Shown: positions 39,384-51,979, counted from the stretch's first letter. The stretch: DNA of 64,000 nt from Paratinospora sagittata (GCA_035771175.1 CM069594.1:44505534-44569533); one strand, 5' to 3'. Made by a program: numbers and translations. The notes: a model not told the origin generated them from the sequence alone.

Positions 39384-41571
39384 ATGCTGAGGACACACAA
39401 TACCACTTCTACTAAGCAAAGTGGGTCACTCACTCAACCTACAACATCGGAGAGAAGAAGATGTCGGCATATAGAAACCAATTTACTAGCCATCGCCGAT
39501 GTTGCAGAAGAAGAATAAGAAGTACAACAAAAAGAGGAAGAAGTAAATGAGACAAGCACGCAACACACTGGCCAGGACAACCAGTGCACTGAAGAAGATG
39601 ATAGTGCCCCTGTCTCATTTTCGGGAGGCCCTACCGATCCCTCTGTCCTTACTAGTTTCAAGAATCATATGGCTACAAAAATATAGGTTGGCAATGTAAG
39701 TATTCATCCCTAGTGTATTGTAAATCTGTTGTTGATGGTTATTTCTTGTTAATATTGACCATTCATATTTGTTTTGGTTTTTTTTTGTTTACAACATCGA
39801 CTCCTACTTAGGTGTATAAATCATGGAGCACAGGTGGGTGAGTGAGATCTAAAATGTCACCCCGAGCAAGAAAGACTTCTAGAAATCATAGAGGGATCTG
39901 GGTTGAGTTCCCTGATTTGTTGCTCGTGCACACACGCCAACAAGACACTGAATTCCGCGTTTGTGGAGAAATGGCAACCAGTGACGAACACATTTCATCT
40001 TCCTTTTAGTGAAATGACAATTACCCTTAATGATGTTGCGATACTTCTCAACATTCATGTCACAGGCAAAGCAGTCTCAGCCATAGCAATGGACAACAAT
40101 GATGCAGCCGAATTACTAGTGCAAAGGCTGGGAGTTTCATTTGGTGGTGCGAAGGAGGAGCTCAAGAAGGGGAAAGGGAAATTTGTGGCTAAGCACTGGT
40201 TAAAAGCCCTATTTGGTACCCCCAAGCAAAGAAGCGTCCCCTACCCCCAGTGGAGTGCACGACGAGGGCATTTTTATTATTCCTGGTAGGTTGCACACTG
40301 TTCTGTGACAAGACATCAACACGGGTCCCCGTCGCTTATCTTCAATTGCTCATGCACATGCACATGCACATGATTCATACGTACTCATGGGGTGCCGCAT
40401 GTCTTACCTATTTGTATCGTCAGCTTGGATGTGCGACGAGGGCCTCGGTTTGTAAGATTGTAGGGTATCTCACCTTGCTTGAAGTATATATGCATTGTTT
40501 CACACTTAATGTTTGTTCTATATCTATTGATATCAAGATGTTTTGGTAATGATTTTAATACAAAATGTGTATGATAGAGTTGGTTGTATGACCATTTTCC
40601 TTTAATTCGTCCTCGTGTCGACCCTTCATATCAAAATAATTTGCCACAGACACAACTGTGGGCCCAAAAAAAGAGATGGGATTAACTGAGGATTATGTGA
40701 AAACACTACGTACGGCAACATGTTACGCCCTCACGAGGTTAGTGAAAAAGTTTAGGAATTCAATACAATTTTATTTATAACTATGACTTTGAGTAACATT
40801 GTGTTGGTGTAATTATTTATATTGAATTTGTTCAGGTTTATGGGACCCGTACTTTAATTTGAGAGAGACTTGACCAATCTCGGAGTTTGCTTTTTATTTT
40901 TATTTTTATGGTTGTATAAAATGCATGGACGTTGTGGAACCCTACCATCTTAATAGGATTCTTCGATAGTTAGGCCATGTATAGACAATTTATCCATGGC
41001 TTCTTCTTCCATTACGAGCAAGTCGGGGTTCATCAGTGGGTCAATACCAAATGAAGTATTACTATGATCAGATATGGGAGAGATGGGATAATGGTGTATT
41101 TTCTGCTCGAGCACGTGGTGAGCATCTAAGCAATACATTGGATGAGGCTTTGGACTACCTCGAGTGGTTTACATCTATATCTCACCCAATTATTGAGAAC
41201 CCAGTATGTCAGGATCCTGCCAACCCTCAACAAAGATATACGTTTGATGATGATGCCACCCAGGTAATAAAGTTTGCATATTTTTTTTCTTTATATCGAA
41301 TTGGATTTATCTGTTATTCACATGTAATTATTGATTTACATTGGGATGCATACAACAACGAAACAGACGAGCCCTGGACATCGCATTACAATGGATGTCC
41401 ACTCCTGAACCAGAAGTAACAGTTCGTAGTGCAAAAATCACCATGGAGTCAGTTGTCGGTGTTCTGCCTGGGCTGAACATCCGTGATAAAGGTAGGCCTT
41501 CCTTTACGATGGAAGAAAAACAGGGGCCATCAATCCCAAAGAGCGATGAAGCGGGTCCGTTAGGGGTTTGA
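39384..41571 (+). pseudogene. Plant mobile domain (PMD) gene, copy A, broken
   Basis: PMD proteins (MAIN/MAIL family and transposon-borne relatives) act in plant nuclei in silencing and genome stability; transposon copies have unknown roles. The first exon starts at ATG 39384. About 39955-40290 carries the family core: FVEKWQPVTNTFHLPFSEMT, ITLNDVAILLNIHVTGKAVS, then HWLKALFGTP. Later pieces give SWGAACLTYLYRQLGCATRA and, at 41036-41190, YYYDQIWERWDNGVF and WFTSISHPIIENP. A stop in exon 1 (about 39510) and frameshifts elsewhere show it is a pseudogene. It matches copy B at 54546 in exon order. The first intron region carries GGTCGGC/GCCGACC short inverted repeats (39200-39320). Confidence 0.8.
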
Positions 41572-41886
41572 GCATATTCATGAAAGCGGAGAGGACAATA
41601 GCTTCATAAGTATTTGTTTATTGGTTTTTTTTGGAGGGTGCGAGTACATGTAATGAATTTTTTTGGTGATACAATTTTGAAGAAATTTGACGATAATGTA
41701 TCTTGATACGATTTTAAAAATTTGGTGAATGAAATTTTCAATATGTTGATACTATTGTGTATGTATTGGTTGTTATATTTCACCTCGGCACGTTGTCTTT
41801 ATAGGTCTGTGAACATGTCTATCAACATTCAGACCTCGTTTGGGCGATGGAGTGTCGTACCCCACCCTGTACCCCATATAATGCAA

Positions 41887-42213
41887 ACGAGTGGGAAACA
41901 GTACCTTACCGCCCAAACTAACTCGAAATGGTTGTAAACATGTCCGAAATGTCATGGAATGCAGGCCAATGCGTTGTGAAATGTAAAAATGCAAAAAAAC
42001 CTAAGAAATATGAGGGTCATCCAAAACTGCCCAATACCTCTCTGTTCGGTGGGAAAGGACCGACCCTACCGTGTCTGGCCGACCCTCTTATTTCACGATT
42101 TTTTTTTGCATTTCCACATTCCATATTGCATAGGGCTGCATTCCTTGACACTTTTGACATGTTCACAACCATTCCGGGTTAGTTTGGGCGGTGGGGTACC
42201 TTCACCACTCGTT
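41887..42213. repeat. Foldback between the convergent PMD and transposase genes
   Basis: Arms of about 110 bp (41887-41999 and 42100-42213) are roughly 80% complementary, sharing accgcccaaactaac and atggttgtaaacatgt. The loop holds GACCGACCC...GGCCGACCC motifs. It lies between the 3' ends of the two genes. Confidence 0.8.
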
Positions 42214-42698
42214 TGGTGAACTTTGACATAACATACATACATACAAAAAGAAAACAATAATTCAAACATCCAAATCAACATAATAACACTCGAAGACAAC
42301 AAATCTATATATAACAGCAATATCGAAGTCAATTACATCTTTTGTATCTGCATTTCAAAAAATAAAAGTCTATACATGTCCACATTTCCCTATATGTCAA
42401 CATTTCCAAAAAAAAAAAAAAAACATGACCAAACATGCCAACATTTCCGAAAAACACATGTTGACATCCCCCTACATATCAATATATCCACATCTCCCTG
42501 CATATCAACATTTTCAAAAATAAAACATGTCAACATTTCCAAAAAAACATATTGACATCCCCCTACATATCAACATTTTCAAAATAACTAGTCATCATCT
42601 AAGTCAACTACTACATCTTGTGTATCGCCCACATTGTTTGTTACTTTGCTATCATCAACATTGAACATAAAATAAGGGGTTTCCCGTCCATGTGCCTG

Positions 42699-45600
42699 TC
42701 ATAATTGGAATTTATGCCAATGTGGCGATATGGGAGGTATCAGTGATTCAGGGGCAAACGTAACCTGTGGAAAGTACAACATTGCAATCATTATTTCCAT
42801 TATTCTATACTTTACATTAAAACAAAATACAAAAAGAAAACAACTTTTACCTACACAAAGTGGTTATCATTCATGTAACCAATGTCAATCACTAGCCTCA
42901 ATGGGATTAGTGGAGGTTCGGTTCTGAGGGGCAAAAATGTAAGACGTTGATGCATAGATAAAAACACCAACACGACATTGTATGTTAATGCTATCAACGA
43001 CCCCACATCTGGGAAAGTCATCCACTTTTCTAAGGGTGCCAGCAGGTCACTACACTGTAGAGAACTCATAATCTCTTGAAGCCTCTCAACACTACCGAAA
43101 AACATCGTGTAGTATGCCTCAAACCATTGTACCTCTCTCAGTAAGTCACCTTTGACTTCGTTCCAATCATTTGTTCCCATACCCATGGACTAGGCGATGA
43201 CTCGGTACCCACAATGTCCATCGGCCATAACATTTCTGACATGGTTTGTGTACTGATGTCAGCCAGGAGGAAGTTGATCTACATATCCATGAGACATTTG
43301 CAAGCGTGTCTTGTGGACTTTCCTTGGTTCAACATTTTTCGGTTTAGTCTTTTGCAATGATGAGATTGATGAATGAGTAGAGTACGCAGACAAAACATGC
43401 TCAAACAATGAGAGATCTTGTTTTGTAGACCGATCACTCTTCTTAGTCGGCTGCCATTTTGTTTTCTTCTTTTCTACGGGCACAGTGAGAGAAAAAGCCG
43501 ATAGAACAACTATCTCTCTGATTTTTTGTACAATTCTAGCTCTTCCAGAAGCATTAGAACTATTAAAGTTATGTTCAAGTATACCCAACTCGGTCTTAAA
43601 ATTGAAATCTATCTCGTTGTCCTCTACTTTCATAGGACTAAGATCTAGCTTTTTCCAGTGTGCATCCACATTAGCTATAGGTATGGGCATGCTAGATTGC
43701 TTACACAAAGCAAGCTCGTGTGCACATGGTAATCCATGCATTCTACGTACCACACATCCACATAAATTTCGGTCTAACCCAACCTTCTCAACACGAGCTA
43801 ACTCCTCCCATATCTTGTCTAGTGCAGCTCTAGAAATGAATCCACGCAAATGCATGAATGTAGAATCTTGGAAGTGATACTGAACAATATTTCATACTTT
43901 TTTCAAATGATGACTTGACCTCTGTGTGTTGCAAAGCCAACATTGTATTGATTGCAGTCCATGATGTTTTGAAGTTGCCTTGAGAAGACCTTAAAGTTCT
44001 CTTCAGCTTGGATTGTGCACTCCCCTATTGGTTGTAGTATTGCTAAGGTGCATAAATCTATCTGTCAACGCTTACACAAATATGTCTCTATGGGGTACCA
44101 ACCATGTTGTATCGATGTACGTAATCACATTGGGGTCCTCAGCATTTTCTCGAAACAACACACTTTTTGATGATTGTATTCTTCCACTGCATCAGAAAAA
44201 ACCAATTCATTCCACTTCCTCATAAAAGCTTCAAAGTCCTCATTCTTTGCAAACTTACCCTTTGAATTGGCCAACACGTTTTTGTTTATGTGCCATGTAC
44301 ATGAAAGATTCATTGTTTTAGGGAACACACTTGAAACAACATTCATCAAGGCCAAGTCTCTGTCTGTCTTAATTATCTTGGGAAGAGACCACCCATCCAA
44401 CAACTCCCTCAATTTTTGTAGTGCCCACATGTAATTGTCTTTGTTTTCAGATGCCATATCCACAAATGCCAATGAAAATGTCATATCCGTCAATGTGACA
44501 CCAACAGTTTCCAGTAATGGAAATCTGTACTTGTTCTTCTTGTATGTACAGTCTATCAGAAACACATATGGGAAACACCTCAGAAGATCCACTAAAACAG
44601 GATGAGCCCAAGATATATCTTGAACAACATCGATACCTTCTTTGCACTTATGCCACTCAACGTATTTATCTTCTTCTAACTTGTGCAATAGTTGTTGCAT
44701 CTGAGATCTGCCTCCATATTCCAACAACCCATGCTTCTGTCTGGCTTTGTATATTGTCTTTAGCATCGATGCATTACTGACACTTCTTTCCTTTAAAGTC
44801 ATCAATATGTCTTTTGGTCGAGCATTACTCTTTGACATTTGTACCATGACTTCTAGTTCATTATTATTCAACCTTCCGACGTATGAGTGTCCTTCAAAGC
44901 ACTTCGCAGTGGGGTGGTTATGGGTGCCACATGCGACTTTTAACGTTCACTCACCGTCTCGAGGGTTCTTGCCATTTAAGAAGGAAGGGCGTCCGCTCTT
45001 TTTCGTGCCAGTTTGACTTCTCTTCCCCTTCTTAGCAGGAGTAGATTGTTGAATAGTAGATTTACTCCTCCCATATCTCTCACAAGCAAAATTGGCCTGG
45101 GCTCGCCTACCATTACCCCCAACATCTGAGTTTCAAATTATGATCACTAATCCATTCCTTTTGCCAACCTCTTGGACCCAGGAAACAAGTTCCTCCCATG
45201 TATTGAAGTCTTTGTCGGGGGTGAACTATTCTATGTAATCAATGACCATTTCAAGTTCTTCACCTTGAAATTATGCAAAATTTTATAATTAGACAATCAA
45301 TAACCAAAAATTGTCATTAACGACATCAAATACGCCCAAATGCATAAGATAACAATTGCATGCACAAAAATTTGGATAAGTATAATAAATGGAAGGGTTG
45401 GTTTGTCACACCCTGCCCCATTGACCCAACGCGAGATGCAATAGTTAGGGCGTCAACCCCATTGACCCAACTCAAAATGCAACAATTAGGGAGTTGAGTG
45501 CTTACTCCACTCAATCAGAGTCGCACATACAGAAGCATAGTGGCCCACATTAACAATAATACAATACAAATTATTAAGGAAAATACCGTTATATTTCACA

Positions 45601-46871
45601 TATAAAGTTTGTTAATTATTACATTCCTTATAGCAAAAAGGTAACAAGGGCGAACCCCTACAAAAGTATCAAAATAACAAAGAGGAGTAGTCAAAGAGAG
45701 ACATCTAGAAGCCTAAAACCATCACCACCGTAGTTAGACCGATCTGACAGGGCCTGGGGAGAGCCTGGGGAGAGTACATACACAAAAGTCCCTACATAGA
45801 CCGGGTTTGGCCATAACCTCCGGAATATATCCATCCTGACCCATCTTAATTCCCTGGAAAGATTAGCAACGGGGTGAGCTCAACAACTTAGTGAGATCAA
45901 CCAGGGTAAACAAGTCCTACATGCATAATAATAAATACAGATTAATAGTCATCAGACAGTTATGCCACAACAACACAATCAAGCAATGATATGAATGAAA
46001 CATGGTCACCCGACATCACAGGCCAGGTACCATTCACTAGCAACCAATGTTCTGAGGCACCAATACAATAACCAACAACTGAGAGATCCCATGAATTTCA
46101 GTGCTAACCAGTGACAGTGTCACTCTGTCGAGTCTAACGTAACAGTATAACACCCAATAATATATTATAATGATGATGCCCATGGTCCAGCGTAACGAAA
46201 TAACACCCATGGTTATGAATTTAACATTTGTAATAGATAGCCTCATGCATGAAGTAAAACATGGTAACAGATATGATGCATGATGCTATGTAATTCATTA
46301 TTAAACATGTAAGAAATGCAAACCTAGCCTTCATTCCCCACCCTAACACACTTGTAGTGGCGTAACACTTTCTTCTAACTTCTTGAAGTGTGCAGGGATG
46401 TAAGATAGTGCAAAAAGGTCGAAAGAGAACGAGGAGAGCGAGAGGGTCGGCGAGGGAGAACTGAGGGGGCCCATTCCTATTTCTAGGGTGGCCCCCTATG
46501 GGGACGGTCCTTGGGACCGTCCCACCATAGGGGTTTATATCCTTTATTCGAGGGGGCTTTTACCACTTATTGCAATGACACGTGGAGGGTTTTCAAGCGG
46601 TTGAATTAGTTTTTACAGTAAAAAAAGTGGGGGTGTTACACTATCGATTAGAGCCGACCATTGTACGGGACGGTCGGCGACTGATCATGACCAACATTCA
46701 AAAAGGAAGATCGACCCTTTGTGGGCGACTCTCCTGTCCAAGGGTCGGCCTCGCAAGGCCGACCTTTAACCCAATTTATTTTTAAACAAAAATTGTTATT
46801 TCTATTTGCACAGAACCAAAACTTACCTCTCCCTGATGTACGTTGTCATGAGAACAATCTCCTTTGGCCAT
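42699..46871 (-). pseudogene. MULE transposase with FAR1-like, DDE, SWIM and OTU domains, broken
   Basis: Likely start ATG 46871 (exon to about 46830, GTAAGT donor), then an intron containing the LTR at 45404-46640. About 44890-45250 gives a FAR1-like DNA-binding region (VSWVQEVGKRNGLVI; VACGTHNHP; EGHSYVGRL). 44125-44871 holds the MULE DDE domain with FLIDCTYKKNKYRFPLLE, TDRDLALMN and the CTWHINKNVL motif. 43259-43855 has the SWIM zinc finger CGCVVRRMHGLPCAHELA. 42851-43250 is an OTU cysteine-protease domain with the catalytic ADGHCGYR and the histidine in NDNHFV; a last exon ends at 42699. Stops, such as one just after the OTU cysteine and two in the FAR1 region, make this copy inactive. 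FAR1-MULE-SWIM-OTU fusions are known in plant transposon proteins. Confidence 0.85.
45404..46640 (-). mobile_element. Solo LTR (gypsy-type) in the transposase intron
   Basis: The 1,237-bp unit runs TGTCACACCCTG to GGGGGTGTTACA, with TG...CA borders, and starts TGTAACACCCCC on minus like gypsy LTRs. No internal region is attached and the 5-bp flanks (TGGTT, CTATC) do not match. A GGGACGGTCC...GGACCGTCCC palindrome is at about 46499-46523. Confidence 0.65.
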
Positions 46872-47243
46872 ATTGATTGAAATGTGTGTTGATGGTGTTG
46901 GTTTTGTTGAACCAATTATCCTCATGTCCCTTAATGATTACAAAACTGCATTCTGTTTATGATATTACTGCGCATATGACATCTAATCTCACTTGAAGGT
47001 TTTAAAGATTCAATGATGCATGGCGAACGTATTAAAAGATCTTCTGGAAGGCCATGATCGTTTGAAGATGTTTAGATGTATGATTAAATTATGATAGGTT
47101 GTAGGACCTTCTAAGTCATGTGATTCAGCAATATGCATGCCTGCATGTTTTAATCGATTGATTGCATATTTGATTCAATCCAGTTACATTATGTTTTATC
47201 GAGCTTTAATCGAGAAATCAAAAACCGTTTTTATAAAAGTCTT

Positions 47244-47796
47244 TCAGGACGCTAATGTTTTAGTAGCGCCCTGCTGGACTTGATGAGTCAAGACGCTGAT
47301 AAAATATTAGGAAGCTCAAGGTTGAATTAAACTGATTAATTAGGATGCTTACTTCTTTGTAGCGACCTTTCTTTTATCAACCTTTGAGATTGCCAGGACG
47401 CTGACATAGTTTCAGCTCGCTGAAAGTTCTTTTTGCCTTTTAAAGTGATCTCTACCTTTAAGGATGCTGAGAAGTTATAAGTTGAATAAATTATCAGGAC
47501 GCTACTTGTGTAGGAGCGCTCTCATCTTTAGAATCAACTTAAATACCTTTCAGGACGCTTACGGTATGTCAGCGCACTTAACATTGTTTTAAAACTGTTT
47601 TAAGAGTTTAGGACGCTAACTCTTGAGTAGCGCCTTCATATGTCAATTGTTTTAAAACAAAACAGGACGCTTACTGTGAAGTAGTGCCCTAACGATTTAA
47701 GTCGTTCAATTGTCAAAGTAAGACAGGACGCTTACTATTCAATAGCGCCCTCACTTCACTGTTCAGTAGGATGCTGATGTTCTATGGGCGCCCTCA
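47244..47796 (+). repeat. Array of hairpin-like AGGACGCT/AGCGCCCT motifs in copia LTR
   Basis: Eleven occurrences of AGGACGCT or AGGATGCT, most followed 10-14 nt later by a partly complementary TAGCGCCCT. They sit about 40-60 bp apart (for example 47245, 47397, 47496, 47552, 47665, 47725). Intervening sequence differs, so this is a spaced-motif array rather than a simple tandem repeat. Confidence 0.8.
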
Positions 47797-48522
47797 AAGG
47801 AACAAAACGACAGAAAAAATATTTTTGTTGTTCTAACATTACTACGATTTTTGTTAACTTTTTTAAAAACGTACGAATACTTTTTAGAACTTTTCAGAAT
47901 CATTCAACAACTTTTTCAGAACTTTTTAAACGTTCTAAAAACTTCGTTAGAACATTCCTCTTTCATGAAAGGATCAGATGATTCAGGAGGTGCTATCGCC
48001 GTAATATGCATTGAGCTGAATCGATCAATTTCGGGAAAAAATGTTAACGTTATATTTGAAATAACCTAGAGCACCAAAATCATCAAGTCCATTGCGTCTT
48101 TGTTATTCCTATATATATGTGCTGCCTTAGAGTAGAAAACCCACTAATGAAATACGAATTTGATATTCATTCAAAACGTATTAATAGTTTTCTTTTGTGC
48201 TAAACACTTTTTGAAAGTTTCACTTGCGCTTGATCTTACGATCTTTTGAAAGAAAAACTTCAAGTCTTCTGGGTTGATTGATCTTCATCTTCATTATTTC
48301 GAAAACCAATTGAAGGAGACAAAAGCTCTTTGAACCTGTTTTCAGCATAAACTTTATCATACATATTTCACTGAATCTATGGTAACAGAAGGTTCAATCT
48401 AAGGCTTTGTAAGTATTACTTTGATTCTGAGTAAAGGGAATCATATCTCATCTTGTAATCAGATTGTAGTGACAGGTAAGTCATTGAGTTAGAGCAAGTG
48501 TTGCTCAAAGTTGTAATCGGTC

Positions 48523-48665
48523 GTCTCACACCCGTAAGTTGGGAATAGGTTTTCTCTCGCCTGTAGGTAGAGAATAGGTCTTCTCACACCCGAAAGTTGA
48601 GAAACGGTCTTCTCACACCCGTAAGCTGAGAAACGGTAGTTCTCACACCGCAAGTTGAGAAAGTG
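48523..48665 (+). repeat. ~37-bp tandem repeats near the LTR 3' end
   Basis: Five units built on tctcacacccgtaagttgag, with small changes between them. Confidence 0.85.
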
Positions 48666-48918
48666 TTCCGGTTTGATATTTGCTCGTAAGAAGTTTCTTA
48701 GTGGAGTTTGAGCAAATCCTAACAGAGGAGGATAGGTAGTGGATGTAGGCGTGGCCGAACCACTATAAATCTTGCTGGCATTGTCCCATTTACATTTACT
48801 GTATTTAATTGTTATACTTTGTTTAATCTGCTTTCATTATTCTGCACAATTTTAAGAAAGGTTAAAATCTTCCAAGTGTCCAATTCACCCCCCTCTTGGA
48901 CATATCTGGGCCAACAAT

Positions 48919-48930
48919 TGGTATTAGAGC
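48919..48930 (+). promoter_or_regulatory. Primer-binding site of the copia element
   Basis: TGGTATTAGAGC, one base different from the tRNA-Met primer site TGGTATCAGAGC, two bases after the LTR end. Confidence 0.75.
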
Positions 48931-48969
48931 AAGTTAACTATCAAAGTATCTAACCATCTTTGATTGAGT

Positions 48970-51853
48970 ATGGCAGGAAAAAATGAAAGAAGTATTTATC
49001 TCTCAGGTGAAGGAAACTCCACCAACCGACTACCACTATTCAAGGGAGAAAACTATTCACACTGGAAAACTAAGATTAGGTACTACCTTAAAGCCCAAGA
49101 TCTAGAGATGTGGGATGTTGTGACATACGGTTGTCCAACACCTACTAAAATAGTTGATGGTGCTACTGTCCCAAAGGAAATAGATGAATGAAGTACCAAG
49201 GAAAAGAAAATAGAACTATTGAATAACCAAGTTGTAAACATTTTGTTTTGCAGTTTATCAGTCGAAGAGTTCAATAAAGTTAGTGCGTGTGAAACCGCTA
49301 AGGAAATCTGGAACAACGTAGAGGCCACCCAAGAAGGAACTTTACAAGTGAAAAAGGCAAAACTCCAGTTGTTAGTTGAAAAATACGAGACCTATAGGAT
49401 GAAAGAAACTGACTCGATAGCTGAGGCTATTGCTCGGTTTACAACAAACATCAATGAGATGAAAAACCTAGGAAAAATCTATGACCAAGAAGAAACTGTT
49501 AGAAAGTTTCTAAGAGGCCTACCCAGAGCATGGGAGCCCAAGGCCACAACCATTGAAGAAGCCAAGAATCTGGCTGAATACACTTTTGATAAACTATGCG
49601 GTTCATTCATTGATGGTTCATGAAATGAAGTTAAAAGATAACATGAGCCTGGTCAAAGTTGAGGAAAAAGAAAAGAAATTTATTGCTCTCAATGTTGAAA
49701 GTGATTTTGAAAATGATTCAGATTCAGAAGATGACGTGGCTATGTTGTTTAGAAAAGTTTAACAAGTTACTTAGGAGAAAGAGCAAGAATAGCTCTTACT
49801 CAAGGTTCCACAAAGGAAAGAAACCCGAGTCTAAACCTGTAGAGTTAATTTGTTAAGGTTGTAAAAAACCAGGTCATGTAAAGAGCGAATGTCCCACTAA
49901 ATATAAAAAGAACTCAAGCTCATATAGAAAGGACAAGAAAGTTCTCAAAGCTACATGGGATGACTCAAGTTCAAGCGAAGACGAAGCGAATTCAGATCAC
50001 ACTGCTGCACTGTGCTTAATAGCAAGCGCAGAGGTAGCCGAGGTAAAATCTGAACCCATTGACAAACTTAATGAGCTCTATGCTCATATTCAGGAACTTA
50101 CGACAAAACTCAGTAAAGAGACCAAGAAAAATGAAAAACTCAAGTATAGTCTTGATGAAGTTCTTGAGGAAATAGAATTCCAACAAGAAAAGCTGGACGA
50201 AATGTCTCTAGACAATGAACAACATAAGAAAGTTGTTGGGAAATTAAAAATTGAAAATAAAACTCTTAGAAAGGAAAAGGAAGACCTGAACTGCACTATG
50301 ACTAAATTCACAAATGGTCAAAAGTTTTTCAACATGATGCTAGGATCACAAAGATGTGTATTAGACAAAACTGGTTTAGGCTGTACTCATGGGTCGAGAC
50401 AAAAGGAATACGATATCTTACTGACCAAACGACCAACATGCCAAAAATGCCATAAGGAAGGTCATACCATAGTTAGATGTAATGTCTTAAGTAGAAAGAA
50501 GAAGAAATATGCATGGATTGAAAAATCTGTTCTTACTAAAGTTAAGATGCATGAACCCAAACTTGCATGGGTACCAAAGTCAAAAGTATTTTATGTTGTG
50601 TAGATATGCAAAAATGAAGATATATGGTATCTAGATAGCAGCTGCTCAAGGCATATGACTGGAGATAAATCTAAATTTCTGAGCCTTGAAAAGAAGAAAG
50701 GAGGAAAAGTCACTTTTGGAGACGACAACAAAGGTTACATTGAAGGCATCAGAACTATTGGTAAGGATTTTCTATCCATATTTGATGTACTTTATGTTAA
50801 AGGGCTGAAGCATAATCTCTTGAATACAAGTCAATTATGTGACAAGGGTTATGACATTTCATTTGAAGCAAATAGGTGCATTGTTAAGCATGCTGATAAA
50901 ATTGTTGCATTCATGGCATCTAGAATTAAGAATGTGTATTGCACAAACTTTAATGACATGTTTAAGTGCTATCTCTTGTAATATTGCTTGGCTATGGCAT
51001 AGGAGATTAGTTTATGTTAATATGGATAACATATCTAGAATTGTCAAACATGATCTTGCGAAGGGTATTTCGAAAGGAACTTACTTAAATGACAAGGTAT
51101 GTGAACCATGTCAACTTGGTAAGCATACCCGATCATCATTTAAGAGCAAGAGGCATCAATCCACCTCTAGAGCTCTCGAACTGATTCACATGGATTTTTT
51201 CGGACCAACCAAAACTCAAAGCTTAGGTGGTAAATCATATGTGTTTGTGATTGTTGATGACTTTACTCGATTCACATAAGTATTTCTATTAGCTCATAAA
51301 TCTGATGCTTGTGAAACATTTATAAAATTCTGTAACAGAGTCGAAAATGAAAAGGGTTACAAAATCAACATAATTAGGAGTGATAGAGGTGGTGGATTTA
51401 TCAATAAAAATCTCGAAGAATTTTGTAACAATCAAGGTTACACTCACTATCTATCAGCCCCTAGGACGCCACAGCAAAATGGTGTAGTTAAAAGAAAGAA
51501 TAGAACTCTGTAGGAGATGTGTAGAACAATGCTAAATGAGTATAACACTGCAAATCATTTTTGGGGTGAAGCTATAAACACTTCTTGTTATGTGATGAAC
51601 CGAGTTTGATTAGAAAAGATTTGAATAAAACTCCATATGAATTATGAAAGGGTAGAACACCCAACATCAGTTACTTCCAAGTATTCGGATGTAAATGTTT
51701 TATTCTTAATGATAAAGACAATTTTGATAAGTTTGAACCTAAATCAGACATAGGAGTATTCTTAGGGTATTCATCTCACAGTAGCGCCTACAAAGTCTTA
51801 AACAAATCTAATCAAACTGTAGAAGAATCAATTCATGTAAACTTTTATAAAGG
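48970..51853 (+). pseudogene. Ty1/copia gag-protease-integrase, truncated before RT
   Basis: Gag starts at ATG 48970 (RLPLFKGENYSHWKTKIRYY), with a stop at 49189, and continues to about 49620. A CCHC knuckle (CKKPGHVKSECP) is at about 49859, and a second one, CQKCHKEGHTIVRC, near 50440. The protease is near 50625 (WYLDSSCSRHMTGD; usual DSGCSRHMTGD). The integrase starts LWHRRLVYVNM and runs LIHMDFFGPTKTQ, IIRSDRGGGF and PQQNGVVKRKNRTL, in which the expected catalytic Glu (VERKN) is Lys. The element stops at about 51853, inside the post-integrase region; RT, RNase H and 3' LTR are missing. Confidence 0.85.
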
Positions 51854-51979
51854 TTAGTTTAATAATTTTAAGTGAGGGTATTTTATGGATTGCAAAAAAA
51901 GGGTGGACTAGGGTGTAGATAGTCCATATCTGGGGTCCATCTAGCTGCTCTCTAAATTAATTATGTGTTATATAATTAA

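Larger units (their letters stand above)
46896..48916 (+). mobile_element. Long 5' LTR of a SIRE-like Ty1/copia element
   Basis: The 2,021-bp LTR runs TGTTGGTTTTGTTG to GGGCCAACA, followed directly by a tRNA-Met-type primer site at 48919-48930. A TATATATAT box is at about 48109. The upstream part contains eleven copies of an AGGACGCT...AGCGCCCT motif (47244-47796), and the downstream part five ~37-bp repeats (48523-48665). The length and very long leader are usual in the SIRE/Maximus lineage; the lineage call is an inference. Confidence 0.8.
38690..51975. mobile_element. Two-gene MULE carrying PMD and FAR1/MULE/OTU transposase genes, with nested insertions
   Basis: The left end (from about 38690, taaattaaaagagcaactaa, then gaccccatttatagactatc) and the right end read inverted (from about 51975, aattaatttagagagcagct, then ggaccccagatatggactat) are similar terminal inverted repeats. 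Inside, a PMD gene reads rightward and a MULE transposase gene reads leftward, so the two converge, an arrangement like mudrA/mudrB of maize MuDR. A gypsy-type LTR (45404-46640) and a copia fragment (46896-51853) are nested. Without them the element is about 7 kb. No clear 9-bp target duplication is seen, so the pairing of the two ends is an inference. Confidence 0.6.
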
